In this document: positions 34,633-42,855 of the stretch, piece by piece | Position numbering within the stretch: the first letter of the stretch is position 1 | Layout: every line of letters begins with the position of its first letter | DNA from: Flavobacteriales bacterium | GTDB taxonomy: Bacteria; Bacteroidota; Bacteroidia; Flavobacteriales_G; Salibacteraceae | DNA: 64,000 nt | Assembly (NCBI GenBank): GCA_013204105.1 | Contig: JABMOM010000020.1 | Location: forward strand, 1-64,000 | Direction of reading: 5' to 3' | Position numbers and translations under genes: made by a program | Notes under the pieces: model-generated | What the model was told of the DNA's origin: nothing | The model's input: the letters and a program-made list of their open reading frames with translations, nothing else | Databases searched by the model: none

Positions 34633-37131
34633 TTATTCGAAGACTACCTGCATTTCAACCCTTCGGTTCTTTGCACGTCCTTCGGGAGTATCGTTGTCTG
34701 CGATCGGTTGACCTTCACCAAACCATTTTACAACGAGCCGGTCATTAGCAACCCCTTTAGAATTGAGGTAAGACCCAACCGCTTTCGCACGCTTCTCAGA
34801 CATGGTCATGTTGGATGCATCACTACCCACATTATCGGTGTGTCCTGCAATCTCCAGTTTCCAATCGGTCTTCGTTACGAGCAGTTCGGCTAGTTTGTCG
34901 AGTGATTCGAAGGAACTACCCGCAATGACCGCCTTGCCTGTTTCAAATTCAAGGTTGGCAAAGGCAGTGTTCAGCACTTCTTGCTCTTCCTGCTTGATCT
35001 CTGGGCAACCCTGGTTTTCAACAACACCAGGCGTCTGAGGACATCGATCGTCCTTGTCATACACGCCATCGCCATCGATGTCGCTGTAAGGGCAACCTGC
35101 GTTCTCGGCAGGGCCGGGAGTGTCTGGACAGCTGTCTTCATTGTCGATTACACCGTCGCCATCACGGTCTCCAAATGGACAACCTTGATTATCAACGGGA
35201 CCTGCAACCTCCGGACAGTTGTCCTTGTTGTCGGTCAATCCATCGTTGTCCGTATCAGGACATCCGAGCTTTTCTTTGGGACCTGGCTTCTCAGGACACT
35301 CATCCTCGCTGTCTTTGACTCCGTCACCGTCCGTATCAGGACAGCCGTTGAAAGCAAGGATGCCTGGCTTCTCAGGACATTCGTCTTCACTGTCTTGAAT
35401 TCCGTCACCATCGGTGTCGGGGCATCCAGAGAATTCTACGATTCCAGCCGTGGTAGGACACAAATCCTCTGCATCTGCGATGCCATCACCGTCGGTATCT
35501 GGACAGCCTTTGAAGGCTTCTATTCCAGGGGCATCTGGACAATCATCGTCAACATCCACAATGCCGTCGCCATCGCGGTCTGGACAACCTTTGAATTCTA
35601 TTGGGCCTGGCGTCTCAGGGCATCGGTCTTCTTTGTCCATTACACCGTCCTTGTCCGTATCAGGACAACCTTTGAACTTAAGTTCTCCCGGAATCTCTGG
35701 ACAATCGTCGTCTTTGTTCTTGATGCCGTCCTTGTCCTTGTCTTCTTTGCAACCAAATTTCCAGTTCATTCCTCCGGTTAGGTGGCGGTTCTTAGTTGCC
35801 CAAGGAAGGAAAGGAAACATAAAGTTCGCCGTGCCGAGGATGTTGTCGGTCATCGCGTAGAATTGGAAAGGACCCAATCGTGCGGATGCACCTAAACCAA
35901 GGTTCACGAAGCTGCGGTTGTAAATGCTGTAATTGGCGTGCAGGCTGTATTTCTTGTTGATTTCATAGCCATAGGAAAGGGTGAAAGCAGCTTTTAGCTG
36001 ATCTTTTGGTTTCCTCAAATTGATCAAGGCGCCGACATTGTGCTTCTCTCCGAAGTGAAAGTTACCTGCGAGGTTAAAATTGGTCGGGAGACTTGTCTTA
36101 TAGGAAAGATCGGTAGTGTCAGCCCCAAATTGATTGTTCAAACTGTCCAACATTTTTTCGACAAAGCCATCCAGGATGGTATCGGTAGAGTTACCGGCGT
36201 CGAGGATGGAACCGTCCAACTCAAAACCATTGAATTCCCAGCTTCCATTCGTAGCGAAGAAATTGCGGGGTTGATTGTTCCAGGTTATGGAACCTATGTC
36301 GATCACGGAAGCGCTGACCTGAATGTTGTCTGTAATGTTGAAGCTGGCTCCGAGGTCCAATCCGAATCCGCGGTTTGTGGTTCCTGGAAACACAAAGTCG
36401 CTGCTGTCATCCAGAGGAATGGAAGTGTTGATCTCGTAGCTTCCGTCTAGCGTTAAGCCAAATGTTTCTTCATCCGTCGTCAATCCAAGGTTGGAAACCG
36501 CCGTATTCACATTTGCGAATCCAAATACGATCTTGGGGCGCACTCCGATTTGTAAGCGATCCTCCTCCAAGAGTTTGACCGAGTATTGAAGACCAATTTC
36601 AGCAAAGGTGCTGTGGTCGACCCCGGTGCCTTCAAATGAGGCTCTTTTTCCGAGAAGTTGATAATCGGTTGGAACGGCTGATGCGCCAGGGTCTGTAGGG
36701 GAGACGCCGTTTCCTACGAAGACCATGGTGAAAATATCCCGAGGATAGTAAATATTGGTATTTGACCTCAGGCTGGCATTCAGTCCTATGTAGTGCTTCT
36801 CTTTGAGGTAGAAACCAAAGTGAACGAGGTCTCTTCTGAAGTCAAAGCTCAGGGTGTTTGTTTCCTGCATTGCATCCAGGGCTTCCACGGTTTTGGCCAT
36901 GCCTTTTCCAAACTTGCCGATGGTGGCTTTCGAAAAACCGGAATTGCCATAATTGAGGGTGGTGGAACCAAAGAGAATTCCTCCAACCGTCACCTTACAA
37001 GAAGGGGTGAAGGAAGGATTGTTAAAGCTCGATTGCTGCAGCAGGCGCATGTTGTACTGCGTCAAACCCAATTGAGCTTGTGCTACTTGGATCGACATCG
37101 CTAATGCGAGGAGTGTGATGATCTTCTTCAT
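34633..37131 (-). CDS. DUF5723-type outer-membrane protein with nine TSP3 repeats and OmpA domain
   Basis: An 832-aa protein. The N-terminal signal peptide is followed by a ~400-residue beta-barrel-like region with the DUF5723 pattern (NNPSFTPSC near the start; RGFGLDLGASFNITDNIQ; SVIDIGSITWNNQPRNF). Nine thrombospondin type-3 calcium-binding repeats follow (about 440-680), each of the form DxDGDGIxDxEDxCPxxPG. The C-terminal OmpA domain (FETGKAVIAGSSFESLDKL; EIAGHTDNVGSDASNMTMS; SEKRAKAVGSYL; KNRRVEMQVVF) binds peptidoglycan. The barrel should sit in the outer membrane. The lipoprotein gene 23 nt upstream is likely in the same operon. Confidence 0.87.
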   Translation of the reverse strand: MKKIITLLALAMSIQVAQAQLGLTQYNMRLLQQSSFNNPSFTPSCKVTVGGILFGSTTLNYGNSGFSKATIGKFGKGMAKTVEALDAMQETNTLSFDFRRDLVHFGFYLKEKHYIGLNASLRSNTNIYYPRDIFTMVFVGNGVSPTDPGASAVPTDYQLLGKRASFEGTGVDHSTFAEIGLQYSVKLLEEDRLQIGVRPKIVFGFANVNTAVSNLGLTTDEETFGLTLDGSYEINTSIPLDDSSDFVFPGTTNRGFGLDLGASFNITDNIQVSASVIDIGSITWNNQPRNFFATNGSWEFNGFELDGSILDAGNSTDTILDGFVEKMLDSLNNQFGADTTDLSYKTSLPTNFNLAGNFHFGEKHNVGALINLRKPKDQLKAAFTLSYGYEINKKYSLHANYSIYNRSFVNLGLGASARLGPFQFYAMTDNILGTANFMFPFLPWATKNRHLTGGMNWKFGCKEDKDKDGIKNKDDDCPEIPGELKFKGCPDTDKDGVMDKEDRCPETPGPIEFKGCPDRDGDGIVDVDDDCPDAPGIEAFKGCPDTDGDGIADAEDLCPTTAGIVEFSGCPDTDGDGIQDSEDECPEKPGILAFNGCPDTDGDGVKDSEDECPEKPGPKEKLGCPDTDNDGLTDNKDNCPEVAGPVDNQGCPFGDRDGDGVIDNEDSCPDTPGPAENAGCPYSDIDGDGVYDKDDRCPQTPGVVENQGCPEIKQEEQEVLNTAFANLEFETGKAVIAGSSFESLDKLAELLVTKTDWKLEIAGHTDNVGSDASNMTMSEKRAKAVGSYLNSKGVANDRLVVKWFGEGQPIADNDTPEGRAKNRRVEMQVVFE

Positions 37132-37154
37132 AGGTAATGCTTAGTGGGTAAGGA

Positions 37155-38411
37155 TTAAGGGAAAGAAGGAAGGCCAAGTGAATCTCGCACTGCCTCATTC
37201 AATGAATCTAGGTTGATCTCTCCGCCAATCCTCGTTTTGATGCCGAGATTCAATTTCATATACTGGCTGCTGAAAATCCGGACGAACTCGTCGTCGTCAT
37301 AACCGGAAGTGTTGAATTCTAGTTCAATTACAACCGCATTTCCCTTCGCAAACATGTCGATGTCGTCATCACCTGTAATCGGGTTCTCTTTGTAGATGCG
37401 CACATCCGTAATCAATTGAGCCGATTCGGTCGTTGGGTTGGTAGTCGGGTTTAGGTCCTTTTGAATGGCTCCTGGGATCAACACATTGTTGTCTCTAAAA
37501 TCGCCCGTGGTAGCTTCATAGAGTGGGAGAGGACCGATGGTGTCAAAGGTGGTAGTGTCTACGATGTATCCTTTCATACTCGCCTGCAGGGGTATCCCGT
37601 TCTCAAAGTTCAATCGTAGGAAGGCGAAGTCAATCACCTCTGTGAGTAGGTCTTGTTCGAAACCGTAAGCAATGGTGTCACGGTAGGTGACCTTTCCTTT
37701 TCCTTCAAATGGCAAGACGACCTTGGCGAAGATGTCCACACGGTCTCCCGTGATGCCCGTGCCTCCTTTAGAAGTAAGGATTGGTTGATAGTACAGGTAT
37801 TTCGGAGTTGGTTCAAACACAACTGTAAGCGCTCCTGTCGGATTGGTGTTTTCGTTGGTGATGACGTAATCGGTGGTTCCACCAGCAGTAATGTCGCCAG
37901 CTGCCACCGGAATGAATCCATCTTGTAGGTTGAAGTAGTACTTGTTCTGGTTTTGAACGTTCAAGGTGTAAATCGTATCAAATGACAATTCGTACTCCAT
38001 GTTGGTATAGTTGTCAAAGACAAACTCCACTTCTGGGTTCGAAAATTGGAAGGATCCATCCTTTGATTTGCCCAACATTCTCAAGTACATATTGCGCTCA
38101 GGGAGCTCGATGGTAACGGGGAAGTCAAAAGAGCCAAGCGAATCTTGAAACTGAAGCAGCGTCAGAGGCTCCAATGTGTCGGTATACACCAACTTGAAGA
38201 AGTAGGTGCTGTCACTGCCAGAGCCGAATTCGTATTCGCTGAGAACTTCATTGGGTCTAGCTCCGATGACGTCGCCGATGGATAAACGGGCGTCAAGCAA
38301 AGGAAACGCATAGGTCGGACTAAAGCCGACGATATTCGGTTCCTTCTTGCAATCCACCATGGTGACCGCCAATGCGAATCCCACAAGGATCAAGGACAGT
38401 GCTTTTTTCAT
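37155..38411 (-). CDS. Large exported lipoprotein of unknown function
   Basis: A 418-aa protein with a lipoprotein signal (MKKALSLILVGFALAVTMVDC; lipobox MVDC). The mature part starts KKEPNIVGFSPTYAFPLLDARL and is beta-rich with many Thr/Asp residues and no transmembrane helix. It resembles predicted exported beta-sandwich lipoproteins of Bacteroidota, but I cannot place it in a named family. It sits 23 nt upstream of the DUF5723-OmpA gene, suggesting that it assists or associates with that outer-membrane protein; this is inference from order alone. Confidence 0.75.
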   Translation of the reverse strand: MKKALSLILVGFALAVTMVDCKKEPNIVGFSPTYAFPLLDARLSIGDVIGARPNEVLSEYEFGSGSDSTYFFKLVYTDTLEPLTLLQFQDSLGSFDFPVTIELPERNMYLRMLGKSKDGSFQFSNPEVEFVFDNYTNMEYELSFDTIYTLNVQNQNKYYFNLQDGFIPVAAGDITAGGTTDYVITNENTNPTGALTVVFEPTPKYLYYQPILTSKGGTGITGDRVDIFAKVVLPFEGKGKVTYRDTIAYGFEQDLLTEVIDFAFLRLNFENGIPLQASMKGYIVDTTTFDTIGPLPLYEATTGDFRDNNVLIPGAIQKDLNPTTNPTTESAQLITDVRIYKENPITGDDDIDMFAKGNAVVIELEFNTSGYDDDEFVRIFSSQYMKLNLGIKTRIGGEINLDSLNEAVRDSLGLPSFP

Positions 38412-38493
38412 AAGGCTGTGGTTAGATAGTTAGCTCTCATACAATGTTAGCTAAAATAGCTGCTTAGCTTACGAAAGAAGAAGGAAAAGGGTT

Positions 38494-39033
38494 TTAATCC
38501 TTGGTGGGATGCCAAAGCGTATCGAGCCGCATAGCATCGTCAATATCCTCATCTTCAAAGGCGTTCACCCAAGATACATTGGTGAGGAACCAACGATCAT
38601 TTTCAAAGACCATGGTAAAGGAGAACCACAGCATTTGCTCATAAGCAACGCTCGTGTTTCCTCGTTCTACGATCGTTTGAAACACCAAGCTGTGCACCGT
38701 TGCTATGTCCACATAGTAGTCGATGCTGCGCTCGATTTCGTCATAGGACATGGTATTGGCGCGGTAGAAACTACCGCTCCCCTGAAGGAAGTCGGTCACG
38801 CTTCCACCCTTTGGAGAAGATGTTAAGCTGCTTTTTTGCACGATGGAATGAATCGTTCCATCCTCCAGAAATAAGGCTTTCAATTCGGTGGAACGTGTTG
38901 CTAGATCGTCTTGCTCCATGGCACGATAGAAGGAGGTGATGACCTCGCTTGGGTTGTCAAAACTGGATTGACCAAAGCTGACTGAAGCAAGGAGTCCAAA
39001 GAACAGCAAGGCTATGAATGGCCGCAGTTTCAT
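38494..39033 (-). CDS. Exported NTF2-like protein
   Basis: A 179-aa protein with signal peptide MKLRPFIALLFFGLLASVSFGQ. The mature part looks like an NTF2/SnoaL-like cone domain: PSEVITSFYRAMEQDD, then a long helix/beta section ending ENDRWFLTNVSWVNAFE, typical of exported NTF2-like proteins in this phylum. No catalytic residues can be named. Its start overlaps the stop of the 295-aa gene upstream by 4 nt (39030-39033), so the two are translationally coupled. Confidence 0.72.
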   Translation of the reverse strand: MKLRPFIALLFFGLLASVSFGQSSFDNPSEVITSFYRAMEQDDLATRSTELKALFLEDGTIHSIVQKSSLTSSPKGGSVTDFLQGSGSFYRANTMSYDEIERSIDYYVDIATVHSLVFQTIVERGNTSVAYEQMLWFSFTMVFENDRWFLTNVSWVNAFEDEDIDDAMRLDTLWHPTKD

Positions 39034-39917
39034 AGTAGGTAGAAGATCAATTTTGTTTTCACACTTGCGTCATCGTGCACCCCTGGATACCAGATGAGCA
39101 TGCTTTGGACAAAGGACTCGGCCCGTTCGATCTCTGCGCCGCTCAAGTCGCCGACGTAGCCGATGCGCGCAAATCCATCCTCTTCAATGACAACGGTGAA
39201 GGGTGAACCCTCAAGGGAATCGTCCATGGTTACCTCAAACGAAGAGAGCAGGGAAGTGAACAGCGCCGGATCTCCGGGATATTCGGGAGCCACCTGGAGT
39301 TGGTCGACATTGTAAACCTTATTGGGGTCGTAGTCTTCATCTGTGGTAGGAGCAGGAGCTGCATCAATCTGGGGGCTAGATCCTACGCCGAGTGTCAAGT
39401 CTGCCGAAAGTTCTCTGGGCCAGAGCTCTTCACTGAAGGGATAGGCGTCGACTTCGTTTTGAATGACCAGGCTCGCGATCTTCCAACCGTTTTGCTCGAT
39501 CATTTGAACGCTTTGAATGCTCCGAAGGCGCAGCGTATCACCATTCTGTCTGTCGACCAGCCGAGTGTACAAGCTGAGGTATGCGGTAGCGAGGTGTCCG
39601 TAATATCTTGAGAGGATGACTACAGGCTGCTGGTCTACTTCAAAGAGCTTGGTCAGCGTATCGATCTGGACGGCGTAGGCTTGCGGTGTAAATGAAATGG
39701 CCTTGGTGCTTCCGTCTTCGGTATAGGTAACCACTTGACAGCGTGCCGTAGATAGAAGGTGGTCGTTAGGGTTAAATCCTGCTTTGGAAGATGCGTGGTA
39801 AAAGGCATCCAAGGCGTCCACAGACGTGCTGGGTACTTGGGCGAACATTGAGGTTGCCAAGCATAAAAGGACGAACGTCAGTGCTGTGTGCATGCTATGT
39901 CTTCCGTTTACTTTCAT
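39030..39917 (-). CDS. Exported NTF2-like protein with TonB-C-like tail
   Basis: A 295-aa exported protein (signal near MHTALTFVLLCLATSMFAQ; ATG 39917 is favoured because it overlaps the ybaB stop as ATGA). The N-terminal ~170 residues resemble the NTF2-like protein encoded just downstream. After a Pro/Asp-rich linker the last ~85 residues (VAPEYPGDPALFTSLL, FTVVIEEDGFARIGYVG, MLIWYPGVHDDASVKTKLIFYL) follow the pattern of a TonB C-terminal domain, but there is no membrane helix, so it is not a typical energy transducer. Both overlaps point to one operon ybaB-this gene-NTF2-like gene. Confidence 0.72.
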   Translation of the reverse strand: MKVNGRHSMHTALTFVLLCLATSMFAQVPSTSVDALDAFYHASSKAGFNPNDHLLSTARCQVVTYTEDGSTKAISFTPQAYAVQIDTLTKLFEVDQQPVVILSRYYGHLATAYLSLYTRLVDRQNGDTLRLRSIQSVQMIEQNGWKIASLVIQNEVDAYPFSEELWPRELSADLTLGVGSSPQIDAAPAPTTDEDYDPNKVYNVDQLQVAPEYPGDPALFTSLLSSFEVTMDDSLEGSPFTVVIEEDGFARIGYVGDLSGAEIERAESFVQSMLIWYPGVHDDASVKTKLIFYLL

Positions 39918-40222
39918 CCGAACATATTGCCCATCCCGGGCATCATACTGCTTGCCGCAGATTTCATTTCCGTCTCGTTGACCTTCTCCGCTTTGTTGAG
40001 GGCGTCGTTGGTTGCCATTAAGGTGCAGTCTTCCAGCATTTTCTTGTCAGTAAGGATGGTGGTATCAACAACTTCTATGCCTTTAATGACGCGGTTCCCG
40101 TTGCAGGTAACTTTTACTTTTCCTTCCGGTGAAACGCCTTCTACTGCAATGGTCTCAAGCCTTGCTTTGATCTTATCCATCTCAGCCTTCGCGGCCTGCA
40201 ACTTTTTCATCATGTCAAACAT
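39914..40222 (-). CDS. ybaB: YbaB/EbfC-family nucleoid-associated protein
   Basis: A 102-aa small DNA-binding protein: MFDMMKKLQAAKAEMDKIKARLETIAVEG, then KVKVTCNGNRVIKGIEV and LEDCTLMATNDALNKAEKV, the complete YbaB tweezer-like fold (stretches given separately). These proteins bind DNA as dimers; in many bacteria they are encoded next to recR or dnaX, which is not the case here. It heads an unusual three-gene unit with two exported proteins, joined by 4-nt overlaps. Confidence 0.93.
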   Translation of the reverse strand: MFDMMKKLQAAKAEMDKIKARLETIAVEGVSPEGKVKVTCNGNRVIKGIEVVDTTILTDKKMLEDCTLMATNDALNKAEKVNETEMKSAASSMMPGMGNMFG

Positions 40223-40303
40223 CCCACCTGGTTTTTCGCAAAGGAAAGCAATGCTTATTAATTGAAAATAATTTCTTTTGCGCCCAGTCTAACCTAATCA
40301 CCT

Positions 40304-41542
40304 GTGATGTATCGAACACTTGCCACGAGCTTACTGCTTTCTGTTTCCATTTTTTGTCAAGCTCAGCCTGGAATGGAGTGGGGCATTCCTATGTCTTACC
40401 ATCACTTACTGCTTGAGTCACCCGCTTATGAAAATTTAGGTTACGAATACACTCCAGGCGGCAGCAATTCGCCCACTCGATTGTACCCACCAGAACTGAA
40501 TAAGATCAGCGAGGCATTTCTTGCTCACATTGACCGTCAACGCACCGTCGAAAGTCACAACGGTCCGTTGGGACCAACATACCCTTCTTCTCTTGGGGAT
40601 TGGCCCATGGGCAAAATATTGAGCAAGCGCGCATCGGGATCTCTCGAACCTTTCGGTAGGTATTTCATGGATGTTTCAAAAACGGAGAAGATAACCCAGA
40701 GGGAAGAGGGAGTATACCGTGACGACGAGGCTTTTATCGTGGAGGGGAGAATTGTTCGGGGATTTGACACGGTCTACACACAAGACCTCGCTACGGGAGA
40801 GCTGGTCGAAAAAGTGATTGAATTGAACACGGGGTTTCGCGAGAATGTAGCGGGACTTGGCTTTACGGAATTGTGGTCCTACGACAAGAAGAAGGCTTCT
40901 TTCCATAAAGAGATCAAGTACTTGTCTTTGGATGAAGGCGTTTTTTATGATGAATCCTACCGAGGACTTCGTTCCTTGCTCAATTTCAAGACGGCGAAGT
41001 TCAATAAGAAATACTTGGGCAGCGAAGGCTTGATTCGCAAAGGCATGCAGTCTGCGGAGTTCTTTGACCGCGATTTTAGGATTGAGGGTGAATGCTTCAC
41101 GGAAGGAATGGCAAAGTCTCCCCATGCCATCGGATACATCGAGCCCAGTGATCGGATAACGATGATCATGAACATTGTTGAAGGTGTGAAATCAGGCCAA
41201 GTCTCGATTTATCACTACAGCTTCATCGATTTTGACCCGGCTACAGCGAAAAAGGCAAGTGTTGAAGAATTTTTCAATGCACAAAGTATATCAGATACGG
41301 TCTTCTCAGAGGATCTTGTTACAGGTGAGTTTATGCAAAGTGTTGTTTCACATGACCTCGCGTTGGAGAAGGTAATCGGGTTTCAATTTCATGAAGACTG
41401 GTTCATCGATGTAGATAATTTCTCGATGTACAAGCGTGTCAACGGAATGGTCATGCTTTCGCTTGCCAAAGGGGACACCGGAGAGGTGAAGGGAGTGAAG
41501 CCCTTTGTCCCCTTTTACATCAAGTTCAATCCTCGAATGTAG
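40304..41542 (+). CDS. Exported protein, possibly GldN-like, with internal duplication
   Basis: A 412-aa protein with signal peptide MYRTLATSLLLSVSIFCQAQ. Two similar halves can be seen: DTVYTQDLATGELVEKVIE at about residue 155 and DTVFSEDLVTGEFMQSVV at about residue 335, each followed by a strand and an F/W-x-E-x-W-x-(Y/I)-D element. The end, GFQFHEDWFIDVDNFSMYKR then PFYIKFNP, resembles the closing part of gliding/T9SS protein GldN, in which an EDW-FD element precedes a membrane-facing end. This link is weak and I leave the symbol empty. Divergent from ybaB (81 nt). Confidence 0.65.
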   Translation: MMYRTLATSLLLSVSIFCQAQPGMEWGIPMSYHHLLLESPAYENLGYEYTPGGSNSPTRLYPPELNKISEAFLAHIDRQRTVESHNGPLGPTYPSSLGDWPMGKILSKRASGSLEPFGRYFMDVSKTEKITQREEGVYRDDEAFIVEGRIVRGFDTVYTQDLATGELVEKVIELNTGFRENVAGLGFTELWSYDKKKASFHKEIKYLSLDEGVFYDESYRGLRSLLNFKTAKFNKKYLGSEGLIRKGMQSAEFFDRDFRIEGECFTEGMAKSPHAIGYIEPSDRITMIMNIVEGVKSGQVSIYHYSFIDFDPATAKKASVEEFFNAQSISDTVFSEDLVTGEFMQSVVSHDLALEKVIGFQFHEDWFIDVDNFSMYKRVNGMVMLSLAKGDTGEVKGVKPFVPFYIKFNPRM

Positions 41543-41624
41543 GTTTGGTTGTGGCTTCTAGCTAATGAATCAGATTTTATGTGTGATTATTAGTCAGTTA
41601 AGCTGAATACGTATAAAACACTAC

Positions 41625-41660
41625 ATATGTGTGTATATACATATATTGTTAATACATTTG
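41625..41660 (+). promoter_or_regulatory. Inverted repeat and candidate promoter upstream of yceI
   Basis: ATATGT (41625-41630) and ACATAT (41639-41644) are perfect inverted repeats separated by 8 nt. TACATTTG (41653-41660), a TAnnTTTG -7 match, follows, ending 28 nt before ATG 41689. The repeat occupies the -33 region and could be an operator, but no regulator is known. Confidence 0.4.
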
Positions 41661-41688
41661 CTTTGTGAAACCAGAAAAATAAAACACA

Positions 41689-42231
41689 ATGGAAACAGCA
41701 ACAGCAGTAAAGACAACATGGGCCATTGACCCCACGCACAGTGAAGTTCAATTCAAGGTGAAGCACTTGGTCATTTCAACCGTGACCGGTTTCTTCCGTT
41801 CCTTCGAAGGCAGCGTTCGATCAGAGAGCGAGGATTTCGACGGAGCTGAGGTAAGCTTCAAATTAGACGTGGATAGCATTGACACCAATCAAAGCGACCG
41901 AGATGGTCACTTGAAGTCAGACGACTTCTTCGCGGCAGAAAAGTATCCTCAGATTACGTTCGATAATGGAATCTTGTCCAAAGACGGAGACAAGTACGTG
42001 CTCAAGGGTGACCTAACCATTCGCGACATCACCAAGCCGGTGAGCATGACTGCCGAGTTGGGCGGAATCATGGAAGATCCTTACGGCAATACCAAAGCAG
42101 GCTTTGAGGTAAACGGAAAGGTTAACCGCAAGGAGTTTGGATTGATGTGGGATACCATCACAGAGGCCGGTGGAGTAGTAGTAGGCGACGACGTCAGGCT
42201 GCACTTCAACATCCAGGTTGCCCGAGGCTAA
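41689..42231 (+). CDS. yceI: YceI-family protein
   Basis: A 180-aa beta-barrel protein of the YceI family, lipocalin-like, known to bind polyisoprenoid or other amphiphiles. Visible: WAIDPTHSEVQFKVKHLVIS, then TGFFRSFEGSV, DRDGHLKSDDFFAAEKYPQI, GDLTIRDITKPV and GKVNRKEFGLMWD (each a family-conserved strand). It has no signal peptide, so it is cytoplasmic in this reading. Single gene with an inverted repeat at the promoter and a terminator following. Confidence 0.92.
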   Translation: METATAVKTTWAIDPTHSEVQFKVKHLVISTVTGFFRSFEGSVRSESEDFDGAEVSFKLDVDSIDTNQSDRDGHLKSDDFFAAEKYPQITFDNGILSKDGDKYVLKGDLTIRDITKPVSMTAELGGIMEDPYGNTKAGFEVNGKVNRKEFGLMWDTITEAGGVVVGDDVRLHFNIQVARG

Positions 42232-42249
42232 GCCTTGCATGACAAAAAG

Positions 42250-42279
42250 AAAAGCCCTGCGGAAGCGGGGCTTTTTTGT
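42250..42279. terminator. Bidirectional rho-independent terminator after yceI
   Basis: AAAGCCCTGC (42251-42260), loop ggaa, GCGGGGCTTT (42265-42274) form a 9-10-bp stem with one G-T pair, flanked by A and T runs. It serves yceI (+) and the convergent exported-protein gene (-), whose stop is at 42281. Confidence 0.85.
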
Positions 42280-42280
42280 T

Positions 42281-42706
42281 TCATTTCTCGGTGATGTCGA
42301 GTTTGATGTTTGGCGCCGAGTGCACGGTACCGTCTTTGCCGCTGACCTTCACGTCGAAGACTTCTACGCTGTTGCCGATCTGCAGCGCACCGACGTACGC
42401 CTTGCAGTTGTTGCTGTAGTTCGCGCCCTTGTTCGTGCATTCGCTGATGCGTTCGCCGCGGTCTAAGCGCAGTTTGTAGGTGATGACCTGCCATCGTTCG
42501 TCGTCATCGTATTCGGTGACGAAGATGCCACGGGTGCGGAGGATGTCGCTGAGTTTCACTTCAGCATTGTCTTTTTGGCCGGCAAGGTGGGTGATGAGGA
42601 TGACTTCTTCCTCGGTGGTGGTCTCTTGACCATAGCTCGTCATGGTGAGGATGCATACTGTTGAGAGGAGTAGGGCCAGCCGTGAGAAACCTAATATATT
42701 CTTCAT
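42281..42706 (-). CDS. Exported protein of unknown function
   Basis: A 141-aa protein with a signal peptide (ending TMTSYGQ). The mature part is a small beta-rich domain with a repeated pattern of short strands: EEVILITHLAGQKDNAEVKL, DDDERWQVITYKLRLDRG, ECTNKGANYSNNC with two Cys that may pair, and NSVEVFDVKVSGKDG. I do not recognise the family. It is isolated between the yceI terminator and the end of the phosphatase array, read in the direction of the array, with 148 nt to the last phosphatase gene stop. Confidence 0.68.
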   Translation of the reverse strand: MKNILGFSRLALLLSTVCILTMTSYGQETTTEEEVILITHLAGQKDNAEVKLSDILRTRGIFVTEYDDDERWQVITYKLRLDRGERISECTNKGANYSNNCKAYVGALQIGNSVEVFDVKVSGKDGTVHSAPNIKLDITEK

Positions 42707-42799
42707 TTCGTTAGGGTTTGTGTCAAAATTAGGACAGCCTAAGCAAAAGTGATGCCTAGTTCTACGCCAAAGATTTCCTGCTACCTTAAATGGACAGAT

Positions 42800-42855
42800 G
42801 TCATCGACACACTCCTTTGGCGTGGTCGTGACTTTCTAGTGTCCTTGAAGCACGC
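42800..42855 (-). repeat. 3'-flank repeat, copy A (after the last TPR-SpoIIE gene)
   Basis: These 56 bases, counted to the first base of the stop of the 42855-45020 gene, are nearly identical to 51676-51731 after the stop of the 51731-53962 gene: the first ~42 bases differ at one position and no gaps are needed. It contains the plus-strand string gtcatcgac, also part of the coding end (VDD codons) of these genes. Confidence 0.7.

Noticed and set aside
35414-35860. 148-aa and 266-aa (34981-35781) ORFs on the plus strand
   Set aside because: They are antisense to the TSP3 calcium repeats of the OmpA gene; the periodic composition of the repeat keeps the opposite frames open.
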